From NCBI GenBank assembly GCA_019426215.1, contig CM033400.1, positions 21,126,568 to 21,190,567 of the forward strand: 64,000 nt of DNA, given 5' to 3'. Within the stretch, counting starts at the first letter, position 1. Each line of letters starts with the position of its first letter. A model generated the notes under the pieces. The model was not told the DNA's origin. It worked only from the letters and a program-made list of their open reading frames with translations, and ran no database searches. Source of the DNA: Buddleja alternifolia. Lineage: Eukaryota; Streptophyta; Magnoliopsida; Lamiales; Scrophulariaceae. A program made the position numbers and the translations under genes. Of this stretch, positions 21,669 to 30,600 are shown piece by piece.

Positions 21669-21783
21669 GAAGAATTTAAAGTAATTTTAAAGCGACTATA
21701 AAAAAGATTTTTTTTTTTTTTTTAAAAAAAATGGATCTGAACAAGCAGTTACGCTTGGAAACGCTTAGGTTTCAACTTCAACC

Positions 21784-21795
21784 GCTCTGATACCA
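21784..21795 (-). other. Primer binding site of element B
   Basis: The minus strand reads TGGTATCAGAGC, two bases after the LTR terminus. It is identical to that of element A and complementary to initiator tRNA-Met. Confidence 0.93.
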
Positions 21796-22293
21796 CTTGT
21801 TGGTCCCAAGTGGTATACGAAAGGGTCTAGAAGGGGGGGGGGTTGAATAGACCCTGAAGTCTTTTTCGACTTCTTAAAAGTTCGTATCACTTTGAAGTAT
21901 TTGAACGCTTGACAAGTTTAAGCGCTGGATGTGGCGCTTGAGAAACGTTAACTTAGACTCGGTGATTTCAACGCTTACCAAAGTAGGGCAGAGTTTAGTC
22001 ACTAAATCAGAGTTAGCACAGCGGAAGTATTTTATAGCTTAGCGTTCGGTTAATTAATCGAAAGTAGTCGCTTAGTTGTTTTAAGACTTTATCAGAATGT
22101 ATGCAATATGAATAGTAAATCAGTAAAACAATGAATGCTTAAAGAGGTAAATGACACAAGATATTTGTAAGGTTCACTGGGTGATGTAATCCCAGCTACG
22201 TCCTTCTTCTCCTTTTATCAGGGAGGTTTTTCCACTATGATGATTATCGAAGAGTCACACAGAGACTTCTACAAGATAGAGGGAGATTGGATA

Positions 22294-22427
22294 TGATCTC
22301 GGAACTCCTTGGTCACACAGATTTCAGCTCCACTAAAGACCTTCTATCCCCTTGCTTCTTTCACTCAGAAATGGTGCAAGTTACTCTTGATCTCGGAACT
22401 CCTTGGTCACACAGATTTCAGCTCCAA
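22294..22427 (-). repeat. Two-copy direct repeat inside the B LTR
   Basis: A block beginning GATCTCGGAACTCCTTGG and ending TTTCAGCTCCA occurs at about 22294-22332 and again at about 22388-22426, a spacing of about 94 bp. Element C has only one diverged copy, near 53329-53370, so the second copy in B is probably a local duplication in the transcribed part of the LTR. Confidence 0.75.
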
Positions 22428-22750
22428 TAGAGATCAACTTCAACAAGCTTCTTTTACACAAAAATATTGCTTGCAAGTCAACCAGCTTTCTCACTCAGAT
22501 GAAAGGTGTTGATGGTTTTGGTCACGGGTTTGTTTGTTTTTGGAAAGTTCAAACAACTTGGGGATATTCAATGGTAGTATAGGTTCTTCTTAAAAAGATA
22601 TTTGAGATATGGGTGACTGTCTCTGGAATATTTGTGAAAAGCTTATATGGATATTTGGCTATGATTTTCAGCAAGCTTTTCTTTCAACAAAGTAGGTATT
22701 TGTTTTGCTTTTTTTTTGTGTGTCTACATTTACTTGTTTGTTGAAAGAGC

Positions 22751-22758
22751 TATTTATA
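22751..22758 (-). promoter_or_regulatory. TATA box of the B LTR
   Basis: The minus strand reads TATAAATA followed by G, the only good TATA box I see in this LTR. Element C has TATAAATAG at the equivalent place (52990-52998). The whole site is absent from the shared LTR. Confidence 0.75.
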
Positions 22759-23561
22759 AGGTATTGGTGGTTTTTTGTCCGTTTGACACGGTTGGAGTCT
22801 CGTTTCCCCAAACATTCCTTGAGTTCAAACATTTCTAACTTTGGGTATACTTAATTAGTTAGGCATGTTCTTGGTTTCATAACTTCTGACAGTTTCGGTC
22901 AAAAGAATGGCTTACCCATACGTTATAGTGCTTATATTTTAATAGCACTTATCCGACTTTTAATGCATCTTGTCTTATTTCCGTTGGAAATAATTCGTCC
23001 GTTTGATTCATGCATTTTTAAGTCTTTGGATGGTTTTGGGTTTGAGTTTTCAGGTTACGTTCTTTGTAGGTTGTGTTGGTTTAACCTTTTGGACGCTTGC
23101 TGAAGAGAATAGTTATTCTCGTGTATTGGACAGACGCTTGGACTGATCCTGAGTTTCTTCTCTTTATTTCAGACGCTTACTCTTCAATCTTGTCTTGATG
23201 GTCTTACTGAGAATTCGTCATTTCACTTGATGTTGAGTATTCGGCCTGAGTTATCCATTCTTAGTTTGAGCACTGGGATAATCCCTAAAGCGTTTGACGG
23301 ACGCTTCAAGATATCTTTATCTATTGTAGCTTCAGACGCTTGATCTTCACCTTCATCACTTGGTAGACTCACCCAGAATTTTCCTAAGTGATTTAGTGTC
23401 ACATACTTAGTGAATTCTACAAAGATAAATACTATAAGCCTAAGATAAATAAGCTTTCAGGTACTTATACATAACATTCTATGAAAGCTTTTACACTTTT
23501 CGGGGTCTAACAGGAAGTCCTATTTGTCATCATCAAAACATCTAATATGAAATTCCTAACA

Positions 23562-24060
23562 TATACCATCCAAAACCCGAAGTCCAGCGACAAAATTCCT
23601 CAGCCATATTCCATGATTGGATGACTCATAACATGCTACAAACACCGCTTTCATGGTGGAGGAGGCTACGAGTGTTTGTTTAGCACTCTTCCATGATATG
23701 GCTCCTCCAACAAGCAGGCAAACATAGCCCAAAGTGGATCTTCTACTATCAACACATCCGGCAAAATCAGAATCAGAATAGCCTATGATCTCCAACTGGT
23801 CTGATTTTCTGTGTGTGAGCATGTATCCTATTGTTCTCTGTAAACCACATGACTCTCTTGGCTGTTTTTCAGTGATCCATTCCTGTGTTACTTAAATATC
23901 CGCCTAGCATTCCAACAATGTACGCTACATTCGGACGCTTACATACCTGAGCATACTTTAGACTCCCTACAGCCGAAGCGTAAGGACTCTTCTGCATCTC
24001 CTTAGTTTCAAAGTCATTCTTGGTGTATTGACTTAAACTTAACTTGTCCCCTTTAGCAAC
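23562..24060 (-). pseudogene. RNase H region of element E, cut by the B LTR
   Basis: The minus-strand frame holds the copia RNase H block around IIGYSDSDFAGCVDSRRST and GGAISWKSAKQTLVASST, then ends at the B LTR border. A frame change separates it from RT upstream. The catalytic acidic residue of the GYSDSDFAG block is visible. Confidence 0.85.
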
Positions 24061-24084
24061 AGAGGTGTCTTCTGGTTTACAGTC

Positions 24085-24840
24085 TTACATGCCGAATCTC
24101 TGAAGAACATTCTCGATATAGCTATTTTGTGATAATCCAATAATACCCTGAGAGTAATCTCGGTATATTTGAATCCTTAATACAAAAGAGACGTCACCAA
24201 GATTTTTCATCTCAAAGTTCTTAGCTAGAAATTTCTTAGGCTCGCACAACATGCCTATATTGTTGGTTGCAAAAAATATATCATCGACACACACGACCAA
24301 AAAGGTATATTTACTCCCACTAAACTTGTGGTACACACAATCATCCGCTACATTCATCTCAAAATCAAATAAGGTGATAACTTGATGAAACTTGTGATAA
24401 CATTGACGAGACGCCTGCTAAGACCATAGATGGATTTCTTTAATTTGCAAACCATTTTCTTTGAATCTCCTGATATAAAGTTTTCTGGTTGCACCATATA
24501 AATCTTCTCTTCAATGTCATCATTGAGAAACACAGTCTTAATATCTATTCGGTGTAGCTTAAGACCCAAATGTGCCACTAATATCATTATTATCTTGAAA
24601 GAGTCTTTCGATGAAACCTGAGAGAAAGTTTCTTTATGATCGATGCCTTATTTCTGTGTAAAGCCCTTAGTAACAAGACATGCTTTGTACCTTTCCACAT
24701 TGCCTTTTGAATCCCTTTTGATCTTAAATATCCATTTGCAACCAATAGATTTCACTCCTTCCGGCAATGGAACTAGGTCCTATACGTCATTGTCCTTTAT
24801 GGACTTTATCTCTTTATTCATGGCATCGATCTACTTTTGA
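24085..24840 (-). pseudogene. Reverse transcriptase region of element E
   Basis: Two minus-strand frames (24587-24354 and 24357-24085) together cover RT. The first has the LHRIDIKTVFLND and KLKKSIYGL blocks, the second the active site as VCVDDIFFATNN. Frameshifts between them and upstream stops show decay. The segment 24840-24590 still aligns as the start of the RT domain, but in broken frames. Confidence 0.85.
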
Positions 24841-25216
24841 GAGTTAATACTTTCATGGCTTGACGGGAGTTGATTGGATCATCTTCTATCACTCCAATAT
24901 CAAAATCATGTTCTTGAACAAACACAATATAATCATCCAAAATTACGCTCCTTGTCTTTCTAGTGGATCTCCTTAATGGCATTGGTTCTTGAGGTTGTAA
25001 AGTTTGTTCTTCTAGAACAACCTGAACAGGGAGTTGCTTGATATTGTCTTGATCTGGAATTGCTTCTTGAATAATCACATATAGAAGCCTAAACCTGATC
25101 ATTACCGATAGCAACTGAAGGAATATCAGCATATTCTTCCTCAAAGACAAAATCATTAGTCCTTTCACCCCCCTCAAACTCAACATCCTCAAAAAACCAG
25201 GCATTACCGGTCTCAA
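24818..25216 (-). pseudogene. Integrase-RT linker of element E
   Basis: The minus-strand frame contains PLRRSTRKTRSVILDDYIV and a following acidic stretch typical of the region between integrase and RT in this type of copia element. The first part of the frame is poorly conserved. It is bounded upstream by a hAT-like MITE. Confidence 0.7.
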
Positions 25217-25231
25217 AAATAGACCTGGTAG

Positions 25232-25685
25232 TAGGGGTGACCAACGAGCGACCGGCTCGAAAAAAGTTCGACTCGAGCTTGAGCTAAGCCTAACGATCCG
25301 AGCTTTTCTCTCGAGCGGAGCTTGAGCCCAAATATGCTTGTTCTCCTGCTCATGAGCCGGAATAAAAATAATATTTTGTTTTGTTTATTTTTAATATATA
25401 TGTAATATAATTTTTTATTTATCTTTTAATATATACATATATATAATAAAATATCTTATTATATTATATAGGTATTACTTATTACTTATTAGATATTTAT
25501 TATGATTATAACTTATTGTAAATATTAATATAAAATTATAAATAATATATATTAATTAAAGAAGAATATTTTTTTGTTTTTTTTGAGCTGGAGCTCGGCT
25601 CGGCTCAGCTCGGCTCGAGTGCGAACGAGCTCGAGCTTAGAAATTTGGCTAGGCTCGGGTCGAGCTTGGCTTGTGGGCACCCCTA
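25232..25685. mobile_element. hAT-like MITE inserted in the integrase region of element E
   Basis: The 454-bp segment begins TAGGGGTG and ends CACCCCTA, so the ends are inverted repeats. Behind both ends come GAGC/GCTC-rich blocks that pair with each other (ACTCGAGCTTGAGC left, GAACGAGCTCGAGC right), while the middle is very AT-rich. Flanks ACCTGGTA and ACCTATAA may be a diverged 8-bp target duplication. It has no coding capacity. This structure is typical of a widespread plant hAT-type MITE. Confidence 0.72.
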
Positions 25686-25689
25686 CCTA

Positions 25690-26320
25690 TAATGGGATCA
25701 TAATTCTTATAACCCCTGGATCTCTCAGAGTATCCAATAAAGTAACAACCAACAGTTCTAAAGTCCAATTTCTTTTCATTTGGCCTTATAGGGTCTTGTC
25801 TCAGCTCTACATACCCAAATGTATAAGTGCTTTAAACTAGGCTTCTTGCATGTCAAAGCTCATAAGGGGTCTTTGTAGTTGCCTTAGTTGGCACTCTATT
25901 GACTATATACATTGCGGTCTTTAGAGCTTTTCCCTAGAGTGATTGAGGTAAGGTGGAATGACTAATCATACTCCTCACCATGTCCTTAAATGTTTTGTTT
26001 TGTCTCTCAACAACACCATTCATGGTTGGAGACCCTGGCATAGTGTACTGTGGAACGATACCGCATTTCTCTAAGAATTTCGCATATGGACCTGGATATT
26101 GTTCATCTGAACCGTCATATCTATCATAGTATTCACCACCACTATCAAATCTAACGCTTTTGATTATTTTGCTTAGCTGATTTTCAACTTTAGCTTTGTA
26201 ATTTTTGAACACGTCCACTGTTTGCAATTTTTCATAAATGAGATAAATATAGTCATATCTTGAATAGTCGTCTATGAACATGACCATTCCAAGAAGCCGA
26301 AGGGAATGGTCCGCAAATAT
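25690..26320 (-). pseudogene. Integrase core of element E
   Basis: The minus-strand frame 26287-25934 contains FIDDYSRYDYIYL, VRFDSGGEYYDRY and GVVERQNKTFKDMVRSM, the catalytic core blocks of a copia integrase. It breaks up towards 25690, next to the MITE. Confidence 0.87.
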
Positions 26321-26335
26321 CTGTGTGAACAGGTT

Positions 26336-26960
26336 TTAAGATGTCAACTTTCTTGTTGGCATCAAATCTCCTAACATTGTTTGTTTCCCCTTGATACAGT
26401 TAACACATACATCAAAGTCATTGAAATTTAGGGGATCGAGAATACCGTTAGACATAAGTCCCTCTATTCTCTTTTTGGAGATATGACCTAATAGCTTGTG
26501 CCACAACAAAGTACAATTCTCGTCGGTTAATTTTTGCTTAATACCTCGAGTACTAACATTCAGGGATTCATCCAATGAGGCAAATGTATATGACAAGTAT
26601 AATTTATCATAAACTGACAAGGATCCAGATCCAACCAGTTTTGAATTTTGAAAAAAATTCAAATTTTTTATTCTCAAAAGAACAAGAATAACCAAATTTG
26701 TCTAATGCATAAGTAAAAATTCAATTCCATCTAAAAGATGGTACAACGAAAGTCTCTTTCAAATCCAAATAAAATCCAGTCCTAAATAATCTAGAATGTC
26801 CTATTGCCTCTAGTTTAGTCGTCTTGCCATCGCCCACATAGATGTGTCTTTCATCATCACTGGGCTCTTGGCAACTTAGGAAACCTTGCATTGACACACT
26901 GATGAATAGTTGCACCAGAATCTATCCACCATGTGTGTCCAGGTACAGAAGTTAAATTAA
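26336..26960 (-). pseudogene. Protease and GAG-pre-integrase region of element E
   Basis: Near 26930 a minus-strand frame reads WWIDSGATIH, the copia protease active site. The next frame (26915-26721) has the IYVGDGK block, and 26695-26336 carries the zinc finger region (LLWHKLLGHISKKRIEGL, then CVNCIKGKQT). Frames change between the pieces. Confidence 0.87.
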
Positions 26961-26999
26961 CCTCAGAACAAACCAAACTAAGAAGCATACCTGTCTTAG

Positions 27000-27640
27000 C
27001 ACGCCAAGAGTGGTAGTTGGTGCAATGCTTTTTTGTATAACCTGGAGCATGATAGAAGTAGAAGTCATCCTAAGTTTTATAACCTGGAGCATGATAGAAG
27101 TAACAGTTGTATCTCACCTTGGACTGGTTGAACTATGCCGAAAGAGAAATTAAAATCAGATGCACTAGCAAGTCCTCGGATAAATGCAACTTGAGTGCTT
27201 TAAGTTTTGAAGCAAGATGAGACATCTCCATGATGTACTCCCTTAAGTTTCCAGTACCCTTATACCTCATAGAGATAAGGTTTGCCAAAAGTTTACTAGT
27301 TTAAGCCTTTTCATTCTTAGCAAACCTTTTTTCGATGTCATCAAGGAACTCCTTTGTCATATTCACCTTTTCAGACATAGTTCCCTTGAGTGGTTCTAGG
27401 ATGATACGCTTTATGATCATAAAACTTATGCGATTGGACTTCTCCCACTTTTTCATCTCCCTCTTAACATCAGTGGTACTCTCAGCAGTGAGATCAATGG
27501 GTTTAGGAAGTCTCAATGCAAGGTCTAGATCCATGACTCAGAGAGTGATCAACAAACTCTCTTGCCATGCCTTAAAATTTGTGTCATTCAACATAGGTAT
27601 GAAATTTATACTAGCAGAGATATTTGCAGCAAAACCAGAA
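27000..27640 (-). pseudogene. Gag region of element E
   Basis: The minus-strand frame 27534-27301 (MDLDLALRLPKPIDLTAEST) and the following 27300-27120 in another frame (ISMRYKGTGNLREYIMEM is visible) match the copia Gag core. An in-frame TGA two codons before the first Met shows that the original start lay further upstream, near 27640. Confidence 0.8.
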
Positions 27641-28516
27641 ACTAAACAAAAAAATATATATATAAAAATACAAACAATACAAACAAACTCACATAATTAT
27701 TGAAACATAAAATAGATAATATCAAATAAAGGCAAAACCCCATCACAAGACACCAGACACAACATTAACACTAGTCTTTGGATAGAAATATTAACTTGTA
27801 AGTGATATTCTTGGCGTAGTAATCAAATATTGAAGATAAGGTATGTCAAACAATAGATCTTCATTTGGGCCGATCCATTGTTCACATGTATACTGAATAC
27901 TGGCCACATATATATCACCACAAGTGCATATATAACCCAATTAAGCAATGACTTTCCTTTGGGCCAATCAAATACTCATATGAATTGCTCACACAAAACT
28001 TTTTAACATTCAAAATCGAGTTAATCTCCATAAGAGAGGTTACTTCGGCAACATCTTGTTTCAATTAAATCAATTTCAAATGTTATACATCTCAAAAGAG
28101 ACAATTGAGCCAATATTTGAATCCAAAATTCGCCCTGGAGTATGTGGCCAACAACAGATCCATACACGCAGTGACTCTCCTGATTTTTTTCCCCATTTTT
28201 TTACCCCTAATTTCAGCAGTACCACCATGTGATTTCTGGGCAGTTTTTCGCATCTAAAGTCCAAAATTTGCTAAAATTACTCAACCAAATCAAAATCTTA
28301 ACATCATATATCTATATAACACATCAAAACTTGCAAATCATATTACAAAACTTCTCAATTCACATGGATTTACACGAAATATACAAAGACAACTGCAAAA
28401 AGAAAACCCAAATAGATCTTGAATTTAATTCTACCATATTCGGAATAAATAAATTCAAGAAACACAGACATATCATCAAGAAACGATAAAGATAACGATT
28501 CTTAATAATTAAACAT
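27641..28516 (-). other. Leader of element E between primer site and gag
   Basis: About 880 bp of AT-rich DNA with no convincing ORF. It is the 5' untranslated region of E, unusually long for a copia element, and may include sequence gained after insertion. Confidence 0.45.
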
Positions 28517-28533
28517 GATCCACTTTGATACCA
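28517..28533 (-). other. Primer binding site of element E
   Basis: The minus strand reads TGGTATCAAAGTGGATC, a tRNA-Met-type copia primer site with small changes from TGGTATCAGAGC, next to the inferred 5' LTR end. Confidence 0.75.
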
Positions 28534-29028
28534 CTAGCTAGAACTTAATTTAACCGGTGAAATCCATCACCAAACCCAAGAACGTTCATGTTCAATCATA
28601 AAGAATCAAAGAACGAAAAGCGAAAGCTTACTGAATCAGCCATATAGATTAATTCTTGAGTCGTCGCGGTTGGTGGTCCAAATCAATAAGTAGTCCTTTG
28701 AGTTTATCTCAGAGTCTCTCAATTCTCTTTGAAGATGGGGGAACAGAAAAATAGAATGATATGTATGATTTGGGGACCACAACCTTTTTATAAGTCAACT
28801 ATTGTTAACTTATTACTATTTTCAATTTAGCCCATCATAATAAAGGAAATAACAATCCGACTTCTACACTTAAAATTCTATAAAATCCCGTACTTTCCTT
28901 AATTGCTTTAGAACCCAAAATAACCATATATCTTAATTGATCACATAATCAGGCTCAATTAGTATGATGACTTTTAATGCACGACTTTCACATATTGCCC
29001 ATATATATGTCGGATTATAAATCCAACA
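28534..29028 (-). repeat. 5' LTR of element E (about 495 bp)
   Basis: It starts TGTTGGAT on the minus strand at 29028 and runs to the primer site. A TATA-like TATAAAAAGG lies at 28792-28783. The second LTR is outside the window, so the 3' end of this LTR is inferred from the primer site and does not show a clean CA. Confidence 0.7.
28783..28792 (-). promoter_or_regulatory. TATA box of the E LTR
   Basis: The minus strand reads TATAAAAAGG about 235 bp after the LTR start, in the expected U3 position. Confidence 0.55.
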
Positions 29029-29072
29029 AGTACTTATTTCATCTGAACTTCATATGTCTATTTCGATCAACA

Positions 29073-29075
<3 letters not shown>

Positions 29076-29112
<37 letters not shown>
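29076..29112. repeat. (AT)n microsatellite
   Basis: About 18 consecutive AT units between elements E and D. The rest of 29029-29398 is AT-rich with nothing recognisable. Confidence 0.95.
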
Positions 29113-29116
<4 letters not shown>

Positions 29117-29403
29117 AGAATAAAAAGTGGTATTTACTAGAAATTAATTGTTATTAGTGTGAAATTATTGCTTTTGGTAAGTAGTTTCGAAGGGGGAAAA
29201 ATACAATTTAAAGATATAAATTTTATTTTGGCACTTCCTAATAAGAAAGAAACAACAATAACAATGAGCCATGTACAATATTATAATCGATGTTAAAGAT
29301 GTAGACGTATATTCTAGAAATATAATTGATGAATCAATTCATTGCATTAAATTATTTGTTAATTTTTTAATGCATGTATGTATAGGGATATGTAAGTTAA
29401 AAC

Positions 29404-29900
29404 TGTTGTAAAATTATTATATTTTACATGTTTAAATAAATATTTCAAAAGTTTAAAATTCAAGTCATAATATTGTTGTTATGATGGTCAATGTGACAAT
29501 AATTTTTATGTTACAAAATTGATTCATGGCCATAAAGTTTGAGGATGTTACATCTAAAAATTTAATTTTAATTAATTATTTGTTGACTACTACTTTTGTA
29601 TTGCCTATAAAACGCCCCCTCTCCTCAACTTTTTAGAAACAACTCTTCAAAAAGTTTATTCACCACTACCTAAAAATCTCTCTTGTTTTATTCCTGAGTT
29701 CTTGGGTAAATATTAGTTGTTCCTGTTAACCTCAATAGTTAGCACAAACTAGTTGAGAAGTGCTTGTTGAATCCTAGGAGGATAGCCACTTAAAACCTTT
29801 GTGCCGAGATTACTATCTCCGAGGGGTGGAATTAATCATTTAGGGCAGTGCTAGTTACGCAATCCAAATTATTGGTTATATTCTTCAAATTTTTATGACA
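29404..29900 (+). repeat. 5' LTR of element D (497 bp)
   Basis: It starts TGTTGTAAAA and ends TTATGACA. A TATA box (TATAAAA) is at 29606-29612. Seven bases present in the 3' LTR, after TTACGC, are missing here. The next 13 bp lead straight into gag and do not contain the usual TGGTATCAGAGC primer site. Confidence 0.95.
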
Positions 29901-29913
29901 ATCTAAAGGATTA

Positions 29914-30600
29914 TTGGAGTCTATAACCAATGTCAATCCTATTATTACCAATGATACTCCCACCGATGTTGATACTCCTACCAAACAACCACCATTTCAA
30001 TATGCACCCAACAAACCTTTTCCTGACACTTCAAAAATTGAGATATTTGAAGGCAATCATTTCAAGAGGTGGCAAGAAAGGGTTTACTCGACTCTTGATG
30101 TTCATGGAGTTGCGTTTATTCTCAATGAGCAAAAACCAGACGATGGAGCACCAAACATTAATGTTTGGACATATGCTAACAAAGTAAGTCGTCACACCAT
30201 TCTTGGTACTTTATCTAATGAACTTTTCGATGTTTATTGCCCATATAAGGAAGCAAGACAAATTTGGGAAAGTTTGGTGAAAAAGTTTACTGCTGAAGAT
30301 GTCGGGCAACAAAAGTTTGCTATTGGTAATTATTACCATTGGCAAATGACTAATGAAAAAGAGATCAAATCTCAAATCACCGAGTACTACAAACTAGTTG
30401 AAGACCTCAAGTCCGAGAACATAATCTTACCTGATGAGTTTGTAGCGGGTCTCTTGATTGAAAAGCTACCAGATTCGTGGAGTGACTACAAGCAACAATT
30501 GAAGCATAAAAGAAAGATCATGACTTTAGACGATCTCGTTGTTCATATAATCATTGAAGATCGAAACCAAAAACAACGAGATATAGCAAAAGGTAAGTAA
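29914..30600 (+). pseudogene. Gag part of element D
   Basis: The 228-codon frame is a copia Gag core (IEIFEGNHFKRWQERVYSTL and following). Its first codon here is TTG (29914-29916) with an in-frame TGA upstream, so the original ATG seems lost to a one-base change next to it. A TAA at 30598-30600 interrupts the frame, which then continues in phase through a zinc knuckle (CYVCGYPGHHAAQC, about 30738-30779). Confidence 0.88.

Larger units (their letters stand above)
10017..23561 (-). mobile_element. Sirevirus-like Ty1/copia element B (right unit of the tandem array)
   Basis: A complete unit: 5' LTR 23561-21798, primer site 21795-21784, gag, protease-integrase, RT-RNase H, spacer, extra ORF, purine tract, and the shared LTR 11015-10017 as its 3' LTR. 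The right flank directly after the LTR is TATAC within element E. The matching target duplication should be left of the window, beyond the missing 3' LTR of A. Gag, integrase and RT are each broken in B by small lesions, while the extra ORF is intact. The 5' LTR keeps a TATA box. Confidence 0.93.
21798..23561 (-). repeat. 5' LTR of element B, full length (1764 bp)
   Basis: Minus-strand ends are TGTTAGG (23561) and CCAACA (21798). It contains the 765 bp (22211-22975) missing from the shared LTR. That segment is also recognisable in the LTR of element C (52719-53770), so the long form is ancestral. It carries a TATA box and, downstream, a partial direct repeat of about 40 bp with copies starting near 22294 and 22388. 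Confidence 0.93.
23562..29028 (-). mobile_element. Older Ty1/copia element E, 5' part; interrupted by the A/B array
   Basis: On the minus strand: 5' LTR (29028 to about 28534), primer site (28533-28517), leader, then degenerate gag, protease, integrase, RT and the start of RNase H. The element stops abruptly at 23561/23562, where the B LTR begins, and its remaining RNase H and 3' LTR are not in the window. They should lie left of the array. Stops and frameshifts occur throughout, so E is older than A/B. Its Gag and protease wording resembles a copia family common in dicots. Confidence 0.88.
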
